Shown: positions 54,214-63,176, counted from the stretch's first letter. The stretch is 64,000 nucleotides of DNA from Halobellus sp. MBLA0158 (GCF_041477585.1 NZ_JBGNYA010000001.1:1240001-1304000); one strand, 5' to 3'. Notes: generated from the letters alone by a model not told the origin. A program made the numbers and translations.

Positions 54214-55296
54214 ATGTCTCAGCAGGAAGAACGTCCCCGAGTCGACCAAGCCGACCTCCGGTGGTGCCACGAGTCGGTCCAGGGGGTTTCTCGCACGTTC
54301 GCGCTCACGGTAGACGTGCTCGACGAGCCGATGTCCTCGTACATCTGCCTCGGGTACCTCGTCTGTCGGATCGCGGACACCGTCGAAGACGCGTCGCACA
54401 TCCCGCCCGAAGACCAAGTATCGCTGCTCGACACCTACGACGCGGTCCTCGACCCCGAGGACGACACCGACCCGGAGGCGTTCGCCGCCGCCGTGGAACC
54501 GCACCTCCCCGACGACGGGGAGCTGACCGAAGACTGGGCGGTCGTCCGCGACTCCCCGCGGGTGCTCCGGACGTTCGGGAGCCTCCCCGAGGACGTCCAG
54601 GAGGCGATCGTGCCACCGGCCAGGGAGCTGGTCCAGGGGATGGCCGAGTTCGTGGAACGCTACGAGGACGAAGGCGGCCTCCGGATCCAGACGAAAAGCG
54701 AACTGGAGGAGTACTGCTACTACGCCGCCGGGACCGTCGGCAACCTCATCACGAACCTCGTGACGCGCGGGGACGTCGCCGCCGAGCGCCGCCGCCGGCT
54801 CTACGACACCGCCGAGGAGTTCGGTCTGCTCCTCCAGCTCGTCAACATCTCGAAGGACGTCTACGACGACTACACCGCCGAGAACAACGTCTACCTCCCG
54901 GCGGAGTGGCTCCGCGACGAGGGCGTCCCCCAAGACGAGGTCGTCGACGAGGACCACCGCGCCAGCGCGGCGTCGGTCGTCCGCCGGACCGCCGAGTTCG
55001 CGGGCTCGTTCCTCGACGACGCACAGACGTACCTGGAGACGGTCCCGCTCCGCGACGGCAACACGCTCGAAGCGTGGGCGATTCCGTTCCTGCTGGCGGT
55101 CGGCACGCTCCGCGAGCTGCTCGCTCAGCCCGAAGACGCCCTCTCTGCGACCGGCGTCAAGATCTCCCGCCAGGAGGTGCTCGCCGTCGTGAGCGAGATG
55201 AGCGGCGCGGGCGGCGAGAGCCGGGAGTCCCTGGGCCAGCTCCGCGAGTCGATCGCGTCGACGCCGTACCACCGGACGCCGTCGAGCGCCGACTGA
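54214..55296 (+). CDS. Squalene synthase (farnesyl-diphosphate farnesyltransferase)
   Basis: 360 residues. The all-helical isoprenyl synthase fold has two Asp-rich sites: DTVED in RIADTVEDASH and the second in QLVNISKDVYDDYTA. The opening CHESVQGVSRTFALTVD matches squalene/phytoene synthases; the KDVYDD spacing and the extended C-terminus suit squalene. It makes squalene for membrane neutral lipids and carotenoid-independent triterpenes. Ends 84 bases before the oxidase subunit III gene. Confidence 0.86.
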   Translation: MSQQEERPRVDQADLRWCHESVQGVSRTFALTVDVLDEPMSSYICLGYLVCRIADTVEDASHIPPEDQVSLLDTYDAVLDPEDDTDPEAFAAAVEPHLPDDGELTEDWAVVRDSPRVLRTFGSLPEDVQEAIVPPARELVQGMAEFVERYEDEGGLRIQTKSELEEYCYYAAGTVGNLITNLVTRGDVAAERRRRLYDTAEEFGLLLQLVNISKDVYDDYTAENNVYLPAEWLRDEGVPQDEVVDEDHRASAASVVRRTAEFAGSFLDDAQTYLETVPLRDGNTLEAWAIPFLLAVGTLRELLAQPEDALSATGVKISRQEVLAVVSEMSGAGGESRESLGQLRESIASTPYHRTPSSAD

Positions 55297-55350
55297 CGTC
55301 GGGACGCGGCGCCGAGCGATCGCGACGCACCACCGGCCGTTTTGGGAGGC

Positions 55351-55357
55351 TTTTTAG
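55351..55357 (+). promoter_or_regulatory. TATA box of the oxidase subunit III gene
   Basis: TTTTTAG is centred 27 bases before the ATG at 55381. Confidence 0.5.
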
Positions 55358-55380
55358 TCGTCGGATCGAAAGGCACGCCT

Positions 55381-56241
55381 ATGGGTACCGAAGAAGCACA
55401 CGACGACCACGGACACCACCTCCCCGCGGTCGAGGACTGGCCCCGCGGGTTCGGTGAGGCGAGCTGGTGGCCGTTCGTCACCGCCGCAGGCGCAGGGGGG
55501 ATCTACATCGCGGCCGCGCTGTACATCCTCGGCCGCGGTGACGGTGCGATCGTCGGCCCGATGGTCGGCCCGGCGGCCCTCGTCGCCACGATCGGACTCT
55601 TCCTCGTCGGACTGTACGGCTGGACGTACCACGCCTTCGTCGTCAAGTTCTGGGACCGCGAGGCCGACGCCCAGAGCGCGAACAAGCTCCGCTGGGGGAT
55701 GCTCGCGTTCCTCGGCTCCGAACTGGCGACCTTCGGCGGCCTGTTCGGCTACTACTTCTGGATCCGCGCGGGCAACTGGGAGTCCATCTTCGTCGGGGTC
55801 CCCGAGCTGACGGGCTCGCTCGTCCTGATCAACACGGCGATCCTGATCGTTTCGTCGGTCACGCTGCACTACGCGCACCTGGCGATCCGGAAGAACGACC
55901 GCGGGAAGTTCATCGGCGGCCTCGCCGCGACGCTGCTCTTGGGGATCGTGTTCATCGGCGGCCAGGTCTACGAGTACTACGAGTTCATCATCCACGAGGA
56001 GTTCACGATCGCCTCCGGGTTCTTCGGCTCGGCCTTCTACGGCCTCACCGGCCTCCACGGCCTGCACGTCAGCCTCGGCGCGGTCCTCCTGGGGATCGTC
56101 TTCGTCCGCGCGCTCTTGGGGCAGTACTCCGCCGAGCGCCACGTCTCTGTGAGCACGGCGTCGATGTACTGGCACTTCGTCGACGTCGTCTGGATCTTCC
56201 TCGTCGTCGTCCTCTACGTCGGCGCGGAAGTCGGGGCCTGA
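55381..56241 (+). CDS. coxC: Heme-copper oxidase subunit III
   Basis: 286 residues with seven membrane segments. WGMLAFLGSELATFGGLFGYYFWI, the conserved acidic QVYEYYEFIIHEEFTIASGFFGS region and LTGLHGLHVSLGAVLLGIVFV, ending SMYWHFVDVVWIFLVVVLYV, are typical of COX III. It stabilises subunit I, whose gene start lies at the right edge of the window. Confidence 0.93.
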   Translation: MGTEEAHDDHGHHLPAVEDWPRGFGEASWWPFVTAAGAGGIYIAAALYILGRGDGAIVGPMVGPAALVATIGLFLVGLYGWTYHAFVVKFWDREADAQSANKLRWGMLAFLGSELATFGGLFGYYFWIRAGNWESIFVGVPELTGSLVLINTAILIVSSVTLHYAHLAIRKNDRGKFIGGLAATLLLGIVFIGGQVYEYYEFIIHEEFTIASGFFGSAFYGLTGLHGLHVSLGAVLLGIVFVRALLGQYSAERHVSVSTASMYWHFVDVVWIFLVVVLYVGAEVGA

Positions 56242-56272
56242 GGCGACCGCGGCCTCGCGTTTCCCCACCGCC

Positions 56273-56863
56273 GTGACTCACAGCCGAACGGATTTCTCGT
56301 CGTCGCAACGCGCCGAGCGCGCCGCCCGGCTCTCCGGGCCGCTCGGCGCCGTTCTCACCGTCGGCGCGATTGCGGCGGCGATCGCGCTCTCGCCGGAGTT
56401 CTCCTGGACGGCGAGCGCGCTCTCCGATCTGGGCGTCGCCGCCGACCCGACGGTCCGGCTCCTGTTCAACGGCGGCCTGATCGCGGGCGGCGTCGTCGCC
56501 GTCGCGTACGGGCGGGCACTCGGGCGGCACTCGACGGCGGTCGCGGTCGGGTACGTCCTCGCGATCGTCGCGATGGCGCTCGTCGGGGCGTTTCCGTCCG
56601 ACACGCCCCTGCACTTTCCGGTCGCGGTCGCCTTCTTCCTCCTCGCGACGGCGACGGTGGTGATCGACGGCTGGCGACGCCGGACGACCGCGGCGGGCCG
56701 CGTCGCGCTCGCGCTGGCCGCGGGGCACGCCCTCGGGTGGCTCCTGTGGGGATTCGAGGTCCGGCCGGGGCCGGGGCTGGCGCTGCCGGAGCTCGGCGGC
56801 GTCGTGATGTTCGGGCTCTGGGTCCTCGCGCTGGCGCCGCCGGTCCGCGGTCCGGGAGCGTAG
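56273..56863 (+). CDS. DUF998-family membrane protein
   Basis: 196 residues with six membrane segments. SALSDLGVAADPTVRLLFNGGLIAGG and VGAFPSDTPLHFPVAVAFFLLATA match the DUF998 pattern (SDLG, P/HxxxA). The start is a GTG 31 bases after coxC, so it is in the same transcription unit. No known activity. Confidence 0.72.
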   Translation: MTHSRTDFSSSQRAERAARLSGPLGAVLTVGAIAAAIALSPEFSWTASALSDLGVAADPTVRLLFNGGLIAGGVVAVAYGRALGRHSTAVAVGYVLAIVAMALVGAFPSDTPLHFPVAVAFFLLATATVVIDGWRRRTTAAGRVALALAAGHALGWLLWGFEVRPGPGLALPELGGVVMFGLWVLALAPPVRGPGA

Positions 56864-56909
56864 CCGCGAAACCGGACCAGTTTTGCCGTCGCTCGCGCGA
56901 GTGTGGCGT

Positions 56910-57131
56910 ATGGCAGACAGCGAGGAGTCCGACGACCCGACGGTCCCGATCGTCTGTGAGGCCTGCGGCACGACCTCGCGCGTGCCGCTCTCGGAGCTCC
57001 GGGAGTCGCTGGACACGCACAACGAACACCGCCACGACGGCGAGGAGATCGCCCAGGTCGACCCCGTCATCGCCGACGAGCTCGCGAACGCCGTCGCCGA
57101 CGACCTCGGGCTGTTCGAGTCCGACGAGTAG
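56910..57131 (+). CDS. Small zinc-finger protein (CxxC...HxxH)
   Basis: 73 residues. Cys16-x2-Cys19 and His37, His40, His42 form a short C2H2-like zinc finger around the helix PLSELRESLDTHNEHRH, and the rest is acidic. Small proteins of this kind are abundant in haloarchaea and act in regulation. A DNA- or protein-binding role is likely. Confidence 0.75.
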   Translation: MADSEESDDPTVPIVCEACGTTSRVPLSELRESLDTHNEHRHDGEEIAQVDPVIADELANAVADDLGLFESDE

Positions 57132-57311
57132 GCGAGACGCCGCGCTCGGGGGGCGTGGGTGACGAGTGGTCGACGGCGCGATGACCAGTCGGCCGCCGAC
57201 CGCCGCCGAACAAATCAGGCGCTGACAGCGCCACCCGCCCCTTCGCTGGGCCCGCTCAAAAGCGCACCGCCCGCGACGGCGGAGCGACGCCGACTCCGCC
57301 CTTTCACGCGG

Positions 57312-57317
57312 TTTTTA
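57312..57317 (+). promoter_or_regulatory. TATA box of dph5
   Basis: TTTTTA is centred 27 bases before the ATG at 57341. The 209-base gap before dph5 has no other recognisable feature. Confidence 0.5.
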
Positions 57318-57340
57318 CGCGCGGCCGTCCTGACGGCGGT

Positions 57341-58120
57341 ATGCTCACCTTCATCGGTCTCGGCCTCTACGACGAGCGCTCGATCACCGTCGAGGGCCGG
57401 GAGGCGCTCGCCGACGCCGACCGCGCCGTCGCGGAGTTCTACACGAGTCACCTCGTCGGCGCGACCGTCGACGACCTCTCGGCGTACCACGACATCGACA
57501 TCGAGGTCCGCGAGCGCGCGGGCGTCGAACAGCACCCCGAGGACGTCCTCGACGCCGCCGAGGACGGACACGTCGCCTTCCTCACCGCGGGCGACACGAT
57601 GATCTCGACGACCCACGTCGACCTGCGACTGCGGGCGATCGAGCGCGGCATCGACACCCGCGTGATCCACGGCGTGACCGCACAGACGGCCGCCAGCGGC
57701 CTGACGGGGCTCCAGAACTACCGCTTCGGGAAGGCCGTCACGCTCCCGTTCCCCTACGCCCACGGCGCCGAGGGGGTGCCACAGAGCGTGCTCGACTCGA
57801 TCGAGCGGAACCGCGAGCAGGGGCTCCACACCCTCGTCTATCTCGACATCAAGGCCGAACGCGACGAGTATATGACCGCCGACGTCGCCGCCGGGATGTT
57901 CGCCGACGACTGGGACGACGTCCTCGGCGTCGCCGTCGCCCGCGCCGGCAGTCCGGAGCCGACCGTCGCGGCCGACCGCCTCTCGGCGCTTGCCGAACGC
58001 GACTTCGGCGACCCGCTGCACCTGCTCGTGATCCCGGGCGATCTCCACCATGTCGAGTCCGACGCGCTGGCGACGCTCGGCGGCGCGCCCGCGGACGCGC
58101 TGGCCGAAAACGAAGTCTGA
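57341..58120 (+). CDS. dph5: Diphthine synthase
   Basis: 259 residues, SAM-dependent tetrapyrrole-methylase fold. MLTFIGLGLYDERSIT, the FLTAGDTMISTTH methyl-donor site and VIHGVTAQTAASGLTGLQNYRFGKAVTLPFP regions are those of Dph5. It trimethylates the modified histidine of elongation factor 2. Confidence 0.95.
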   Translation: MLTFIGLGLYDERSITVEGREALADADRAVAEFYTSHLVGATVDDLSAYHDIDIEVRERAGVEQHPEDVLDAAEDGHVAFLTAGDTMISTTHVDLRLRAIERGIDTRVIHGVTAQTAASGLTGLQNYRFGKAVTLPFPYAHGAEGVPQSVLDSIERNREQGLHTLVYLDIKAERDEYMTADVAAGMFADDWDDVLGVAVARAGSPEPTVAADRLSALAERDFGDPLHLLVIPGDLHHVESDALATLGGAPADALAENEV

Positions 58121-58125
58121 CGGCG

Positions 58126-58518
58126 TCAGCGAGGCTTCGGCACTCGGTCGCGGGGCTTCCGTTCTGCGGTCGGGTGCGATAGGTGCGTCTCGTCGAATCC
58201 TGACGTCAGTTTGAGCCCGTAGCCGACGAGTCGGTCGGCGCCGATGTGGCCGGCCCACACCAGCGCGCCGAGCAGCAGGATCCGCGCGTCGAGACCGTAT
58301 CCGACCGCGCCCAGCGCGACCGGGAGCGTGTAGGTGTGTCCGAGGTTGTAGACGACACTTCCGATCCGTTCGTCGACGAGGTATCCGAGCATCGAGAGGT
58401 CGGGGGCGAGCGCGAGCACGGCGAGGAGCCACCAGGGGCCGTCGAGGAGATAGTACCCGTACAGCGCTGCCGCGAGCGTGGCGCCGCCCTCGATCCGGAG
58501 AATCGTCCGCGGAGTCAT
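58126..58518 (-). CDS. DUF4260-type small membrane protein
   Basis: 130 residues with four membrane segments (IEGGATLAAALYGYYLL, WWLLAVLALAPDLSMLGYLV, NLGHTYTLPVALGAVGY, LLLGALVWAGHIGADRLVGYGLKL). APDLSMLGYLV...NLGHTY and AHIGADR patterns fit DUF4260. Convergent with dph5 (five-base gap), on the same strand as archaeosortase A. Confidence 0.7.
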   Translation of the reverse strand: MTPRTILRIEGGATLAAALYGYYLLDGPWWLLAVLALAPDLSMLGYLVDERIGSVVYNLGHTYTLPVALGAVGYGLDARILLLGALVWAGHIGADRLVGYGLKLTSGFDETHLSHPTAERKPRDRVPKPR

Positions 58519-58570
58519 ACTGCTCGGAGGGCGCCGACGGATATGACCTCGCCGGTAGTCGGGCGGACGC

Positions 58571-59494
58571 TCAGGCGCCCGGCCGATTCAGCCCGAGTTC
58601 GGATTCGAGGTCGTACTCGTCGCCGGTCACGAGGAAGAGCACGTCCTCGATCACGGTCAGCAGCTCGGGGAGCTCCCGGACGACGAGGTAGGTGATCCCG
58701 ACGAGGACGACCACCGCGAGCAGCTGGCTGATGATCCGATCCGAGATGAAAAACGAGACCATGTACGGGTCCGACGAGCCGAAGAGCAGGAGGACCTCGT
58801 CGACGAACCACTGCATGTACTGCTTGCCGAAGGCGATCGTGATGAACGTCGTCCGCAGCAGATTCAGGGCGTAGATGATCGGGACGGCGACCGCCATCGC
58901 GCGCAGTTTCCGGCGCAGCGGCGCCTTCACCGCGGCGATCAGCCCGGCGAAGATGGCGATGCTCCCCAGCCCGGTACACGCGAGCACGACCGAGACCGTC
59001 AGGCGGTGCTCGCCGTCGAAAAAGAGGAACGTGTTCAGATACCCCTGCTCGCCGACGATCATCTCGGGGTGGTATCCGAACGCGTTCACGAGGTAGCCGG
59101 TCTGGGCGGCGACGGTCTCCATCAGGATCCCGCGCGGAGCCGGCACCCCGACGCCGAACAGCGAGAACGCGGGGATCGTCTCGAACGGGAGGTAGATCAG
59201 GCCCATCGCGGCGACCGCGCGGGAGAGCACGAACAGCGAGTCGCGGCCGTTCCACAGCAGATAGGCCGTATACAGCGACGCCGGCACGGCCGCGACCGCG
59301 AGGATCCCTTCGACGTAGCTCTTGTGGACGAACGCGAAGTGCGGCACCAACTGGAGCCAAAAGCCCGCGAAGCCGACCCACGCGGCGGCGGTGAGATACC
59401 GCGCGACCCGCTCGCTTCTGTCTTCGGAGAGCGCTCCGACGGCGAACGTCAGGATCACGACCCACGCGAGCGCGTCGGAGAGCAGCCCCGGCAT
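58571..59494 (-). CDS. artA: Archaeosortase A
   Basis: 307 residues with about eight membrane segments. The catalytic residues Cys173 (ACTGLGS), Arg214 (NLLRTTF) and Arg253 (SDRIISQ) agree in number and motif with Haloferax ArtA. It cuts the C-terminal PGF-CTERM of surface glycoprotein-like proteins and ties them to archaeol lipids. pssA and the TIGR04206-type gene in this window belong to the same sorting neighbourhood. Confidence 0.93.
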   Translation of the reverse strand: MPGLLSDALAWVVILTFAVGALSEDRSERVARYLTAAAWVGFAGFWLQLVPHFAFVHKSYVEGILAVAAVPASLYTAYLLWNGRDSLFVLSRAVAAMGLIYLPFETIPAFSLFGVGVPAPRGILMETVAAQTGYLVNAFGYHPEMIVGEQGYLNTFLFFDGEHRLTVSVVLACTGLGSIAIFAGLIAAVKAPLRRKLRAMAVAVPIIYALNLLRTTFITIAFGKQYMQWFVDEVLLLFGSSDPYMVSFFISDRIISQLLAVVVLVGITYLVVRELPELLTVIEDVLFLVTGDEYDLESELGLNRPGA

Positions 59495-59588
59495 AGGCGT
59501 GAGAAGGAGAGTGACGAATAAATCCCTTGCCGTTCCGTGCGCCCGCGGCGCGACACCGGATCGGTCGCGTCGCGGGCGCTCTACCCGC

Positions 59589-60359
59589 TTACGACTCGGG
59601 GTTCAGGATCTCGATCTCGTGGCCGTCCTGGTCTCTGGTGAACGCGTAGCGGTCCTCACACGACGCGGGATCGCGGTAGTCGTCGGCCTCGCGCTCCATC
59701 AGGGTCTCCCAGTAGTCGTGGAGGTCGTCGGCGCGTACACAGAGGTGGCCCCAGGCGTCGCCCATCGTGTACGAGCGGCCGTCGTAGTTGTAGGTGAGCT
59801 CGACGGTCATCGCGGCGTCGGAGGCGCCTCGCGGCTTCATGAAGTAGTTCGCGAAGGTGTCGGACTCCCAGCGGCCGTCGGGGACGTACTCGAACTTCCG
59901 CGCCCAGAAGCCGAGCGCCTCGTCGGCGTCCTCGACGCGGATCATCGTGTGATCGAGGCTCCAGGTGGGCAGGTCGGCGTCGCGCTGGACGATCTCGACC
60001 TCGTGGCCGTCGGGGTCCTTCACGAAGGCGTAGCGGCCGCCGCAGGACTCGGGGTCGCGGTAGTCCTCGACGCCCTCGTCCAGCAGCTGCTCGTAGTGTT
60101 CTTCGAGTTCGCCCTCGGGGACGCGGACGGCGATGTGGCCCCAGGCGTCGCCCATCTCGTAGGTGCGGTCGTCGTGGTTGTAGGTGAGTTCGAGCATCGC
60201 CCCCTCGTCGTGCATCTCCTCGGGGCCGAGATAGACGTTCGTGAAGGTGTCCGCCTCCCAGCGGCCCTTCTCCTCGTAGTCCAGATGCGTCGTGTACCAG
60301 TCGAGCGACTCCTCGAGATCTTCGACCCGCATCATCACGTGATCGAGTACGCCGGACAT
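59589..60359 (-). CDS. Tandem VOC/glyoxalase-fold protein
   Basis: 256 residues made of two ~125-residue VOC units that repeat LDHVMMRVEDLEESLDWY / LDHTMIRVEDADEALGFW, and RDPESCGGRYAFVKDPDGHEVEIV / RDPASCEDRYAFTRDQDGHEIEIL. Conserved His, Glu and Asp pairs (GHEVEI) can hold a divalent metal. Lactoylglutathione-lyase-like, but haloarchaea have gamma-glutamylcysteine instead of glutathione, so the substrate is uncertain. ATG at 60359. Confidence 0.82.
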   Translation of the reverse strand: MSGVLDHVMMRVEDLEESLDWYTTHLDYEEKGRWEADTFTNVYLGPEEMHDEGAMLELTYNHDDRTYEMGDAWGHIAVRVPEGELEEHYEQLLDEGVEDYRDPESCGGRYAFVKDPDGHEVEIVQRDADLPTWSLDHTMIRVEDADEALGFWARKFEYVPDGRWESDTFANYFMKPRGASDAAMTVELTYNYDGRSYTMGDAWGHLCVRADDLHDYWETLMEREADDYRDPASCEDRYAFTRDQDGHEIEILNPES

Positions 60360-60482
60360 ACCCGAATCATCGCACGCGGTGGTGAAAAAGGGTGCTGAAC
60401 GCGCTCGCCGCGCGCCCGTTCCCGTACCGATCGGATCCCCCGCGACCTCCACTTTGATACGGGTGCGCACAGACCGCCGAGT

Positions 60483-61007
60483 ATGGATTCCCTCGTCGTG
60501 GTGCTTCCGTCGCTGGTCGCTGTCGTGGTCCTCCTGGCGCTCAGCGCCTTCTTCTCCAGCAGCGAGTCCGCGATCTTCTCGCTCCCGGACGACTGGATTC
60601 GGACGGCGGCGGCCGACGGATCGGCCGACGGCCGCACGCTCCAGCGGCTCCGCTCGGACCCGCACCGGCTCCTGGTGACGATCCTCGTCGGCAACAACGT
60701 CGTCAACATCGCGATCACGAGCATCGTCACCCTGCTCGTGGCGCGCTTCGTCCCGCCCGGCGCCACCGTCGTCGTGGCGACCGTGGCCGTGAGCGTGCTC
60801 GTCTTGGTCCTCGGCGAGATCGTTCCCAAGTCCTACGGCTTCGGGCACGCCCGGTCGTGGTCGCTCCGGGTGGCGCGCCCGCTCTCGGTGGTCGAGCGCC
60901 TGCTCGCGCCGCTGGTGTTCCTGTTCGACGCCGGGACGCGGCGGCTGACCGCGCTCGTCGGCGGCGACGTCCACATCGAGGAGCCGTACCTCGACGACGA
61001 CGGATAG
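60483..61007 (+). CDS. CNNM/DUF21-domain membrane protein without CBS domains
   Basis: 174 residues with three to four membrane segments. FFSSSESAIFSLP, LLVTILVGNNVVNIA and GEIVPKSYG are the DUF21 hallmarks of CNNM/CorC magnesium exporters. The usual cytoplasmic CBS pair and CorC_HlyC domain are missing; the gene stops after DUF21. No frame with CBS follows on this strand. Possibly a reduced magnesium or cobalt transporter. Confidence 0.78.
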   Translation: MDSLVVVLPSLVAVVVLLALSAFFSSSESAIFSLPDDWIRTAAADGSADGRTLQRLRSDPHRLLVTILVGNNVVNIAITSIVTLLVARFVPPGATVVVATVAVSVLVLVLGEIVPKSYGFGHARSWSLRVARPLSVVERLLAPLVFLFDAGTRRLTALVGGDVHIEEPYLDDDG

Positions 61008-61020
61008 CGGCGCTCTGTCG

Positions 61021-61476
61021 CTACCGACCGACGGACTGGCGGAGCACGGGCCAGTAGCCCCACCACGCGACGGCGAGGAACGCGACCGACGCGACCGGCC
61101 ACGCGGTCCGTCCGGGCTGGACCGAAAAGCCCCACGCGAGGCGGAACTGTGCGACCGCGCCGACGACGAGTAGCCCCGCCGTCACCCGCGGATCCTCGCG
61201 CCCCGTCCGCCAGCCGACGGCGGCGCTCGCGAGCGCGGCGGCGTAGCACAGCGTCGACAGCGGCCACGCGAGGATGTACGCCGGCAGTCCGCGCGTGTAC
61301 ACGAAGAGGAAGTCGAACAGCGTCGTCACCGACGGCGGGTTCGTGTTCACGAGCCCCCACGCGAAGAGGAAGGTGGCGTCGCCGACGGCGAAGACCTGGA
61401 CGGACCAGGGGATCGCCAACAGAGCCCCGAGAACGGACATCCGCGCGAGCGCCGACGGAGCGGACGGACGCGACAC
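61021..61476 (-). CDS. TIGR04206-like membrane protein (often near artA)
   Basis: 151 residues with about four membrane segments (LGALLAIPWSVQVFAVGDATFLFAWG, LFDFLFVYTRGLPAYILAW, LCYAAALASAAVG, VASVAFLAVAWWGYWPV). Length and pattern fit TIGR04206, a haloarchaeal family noted for lying near archaeosortase A. Starts with a GTG six bases after the drg stop; an ATG at 61440 would remove 12 residues. Function unknown. Confidence 0.65.
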   Translation of the reverse strand: MSRPSAPSALARMSVLGALLAIPWSVQVFAVGDATFLFAWGLVNTNPPSVTTLFDFLFVYTRGLPAYILAWPLSTLCYAAALASAAVGWRTGREDPRVTAGLLVVGAVAQFRLAWGFSVQPGRTAWPVASVAFLAVAWWGYWPVLRQSVGR

Positions 61477-61482
61477 GGTTCG

Positions 61483-62595
61483 CTACTTCCGGGCGACGAC
61501 GCGCATCACGTCTTCGTCCTGCAGTTCGTGGTCGCGGCCGACCTGCTGCTCGTCGTGCTTGGCGCTCGGCCCCGTCACGCGGGCGAAGCGGAAGCGCTCG
61601 TCGAGCGTGCCGCCGAGCTTCCGGAGCGCGTCGTCGACGGTGTTTTCGCCCTCCTGGAGGACGAGCGGCTCCTCGTAGTCGACGCCGCGGCCCGGCTTGT
61701 CCATGTACACTCGGATCAGGCCGAGCGCCTCCCACATCTCCTCTTTGAGCGCGTCGAGGCCCTTCTCGGCCTCGGCGCTGATGAACGTCGCCGCCTCGGG
61801 ATCGACGCCGACCTCCCGGAGGTTCTCCTCGACGGTGGGGAGGTACTCGCGGTCGATGAGGTCGGCCTTGTTGACGGCGACGATCGAGGGGAGGTACACG
61901 CGGTTGTCCATGATGCCGTCGATGAGTTCGTCGATCGTGACGTCGCCGCGGACGGTCACGTCGGCGTTGACGTAGCCGTGCTCGCGCAGGACGCTCTTTA
62001 TCGTATCCTCGTCCAGGGAGACGTCGTCGGAGGTCGTCACGTGCAGTCCGCCCTTGCCGCGCTTGGAGATGGTGACGTTCGGCGGCGACGTGTCGAGTCT
62101 GATCTTGTTGTCGTACAACTCGCGCTGGAGCCGCTCGTAGCGCTCGATCTCGAAGACCGACAGCAGGAACACCACGAGGTCGGCCGTCCGGACGACAGAG
62201 AGGACTTCCTTGCCGCCCCCGCGCCCGCCCGCGGCGCCCTCGATCAGCCCCGGGACGTCGAGGATCTGGATGTTCGCGCCGTTGTACTTCAGCATCCCGG
62301 GGTTGACGTCGAGGGTCGTGAACTCGTACTCGCCGACCTCGCTGTCGGCGTTCGTGAGCGCGTTGATCAGCGTCGACTTGCCGACGCTGGGGAACCCGAC
62401 GAGAGCGACGGTCGCGTCGCCGGTCTTCTCGACCGCATAGCCGTGGCCGCCGCCGGCGGAGGACTGGTTTTCGAGTTTCTCCTTCTTCTCCGCGAGTTTC
62501 GCCTTCAGCCGCCCGATGTGCTCTTCGGTGGCCTTGTTGTAGGGCGTGTTCGCGATCTCCTCGCGGAGATCCTCGATCTCTTCTTCCAGTCCCAT
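61483..62595 (-). CDS. DRG-family GTPase (Obg-like, TGS domain)
   Basis: 370 residues. The coiled N-terminus GLEEEIEDLREEIANTPYNK leads to the GTPase core with GFPSVGKS (G1), TTLDVNPG (G2-G3 region), DVPGLIEGA, VNKADL (G4) and ISAEAEKG (G5). The C-terminal TGS domain ends ELQDEDVMRVV. Orthologous to Drg1/Drg2, implicated in translation. An ATG at 62613 is six codons longer; the family start MGLEEEIEDL favours 62595. Confidence 0.92.
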   Translation of the reverse strand: MGLEEEIEDLREEIANTPYNKATEEHIGRLKAKLAEKKEKLENQSSAGGGHGYAVEKTGDATVALVGFPSVGKSTLINALTNADSEVGEYEFTTLDVNPGMLKYNGANIQILDVPGLIEGAAGGRGGGKEVLSVVRTADLVVFLLSVFEIERYERLQRELYDNKIRLDTSPPNVTISKRGKGGLHVTTSDDVSLDEDTIKSVLREHGYVNADVTVRGDVTIDELIDGIMDNRVYLPSIVAVNKADLIDREYLPTVEENLREVGVDPEAATFISAEAEKGLDALKEEMWEALGLIRVYMDKPGRGVDYEEPLVLQEGENTVDDALRKLGGTLDERFRFARVTGPSAKHDEQQVGRDHELQDEDVMRVVARK

Positions 62596-62703
62596 CGGTT
62601 CTCCCTCGTCCATCTGCGTCGAAAAAGGTGTTCTTTCCGGCCCGTCTCCGGGCCGGTCGGCAGAATCGAAGCGCTTTGTATCGTTCGGCTCCTTCCTCCG
62701 GCA

Positions 62704-63069
62704 ATGAGCACCGACCCGGGTCTGTCGGAGCAGTATCGGATGGCGAGCCCCTGGCCGCTCTTCATCGCGCTTGGGATCCCCATCGCGGAGCTCGGAATCC
62801 TCTTCGGGCTGTTTCCGCTCGCGGTGGGCGGACTCCTGCTCTTCGGCGGGAGCGTCGCCGGGATGAGCACAGAAACGGGGTACGCGCGGTCCCCGTGGCG
62901 CGCGCTGGTCGGCGTCGCCGTCCCGCTGGCGGCGCTCGGCGTCGCCTTCGTCTTCACGCCGATCGATCTACCCAGCCGGGGGACCGCGATCGTCGCCGCG
63001 GCGGTCATCCTCGTCGCGGCGGGCGGCGCCGGCGCGCTGTTCAGCCAGGGACAGGAGCCGACCTACTGA
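62704..63069 (+). CDS. Small haloarchaeal membrane protein next to oxidase genes
   Basis: 121 residues with four membrane segments (PLFIALGIPIAELGILFGLF, LAVGGLLLFGGSVAGMS, ALVGVAVPLAALGVAFVF, TAIVAAAVILVAAGGAGALF). It lies upstream of the DUF6684 gene and heme-copper oxidase subunit I. Known as an uncharacterised haloarchaeal family in that setting; a role in oxidase assembly is plausible but unproven. Its 3' end is inside a tandem duplication. Confidence 0.7.
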   Translation: MSTDPGLSEQYRMASPWPLFIALGIPIAELGILFGLFPLAVGGLLLFGGSVAGMSTETGYARSPWRALVGVAVPLAALGVAFVFTPIDLPSRGTAIVAAAVILVAAGGAGALFSQGQEPTY

Positions 63070-63094
63070 CTGGGACAGGAACCGATCTACTGAC
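63048..63094. repeat. Imperfect 24-bp tandem duplication across a stop codon
   Basis: The unit beginning GGGACAGGAGCCGAC (63048) is repeated at 63072 with two mismatches. The first copy holds the last six codons and stop (63067-63069) of the small membrane protein gene; the second copy is beyond the stop. Confidence 0.8.
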
Positions 63095-63176
63095 GGCGGG
63101 ATTCTCACCGGACCGGCCCTGACGCCGTCGGCGCCGAACCAACAACCTATTTGATTCTCCACCGAAACGGTCGCCT

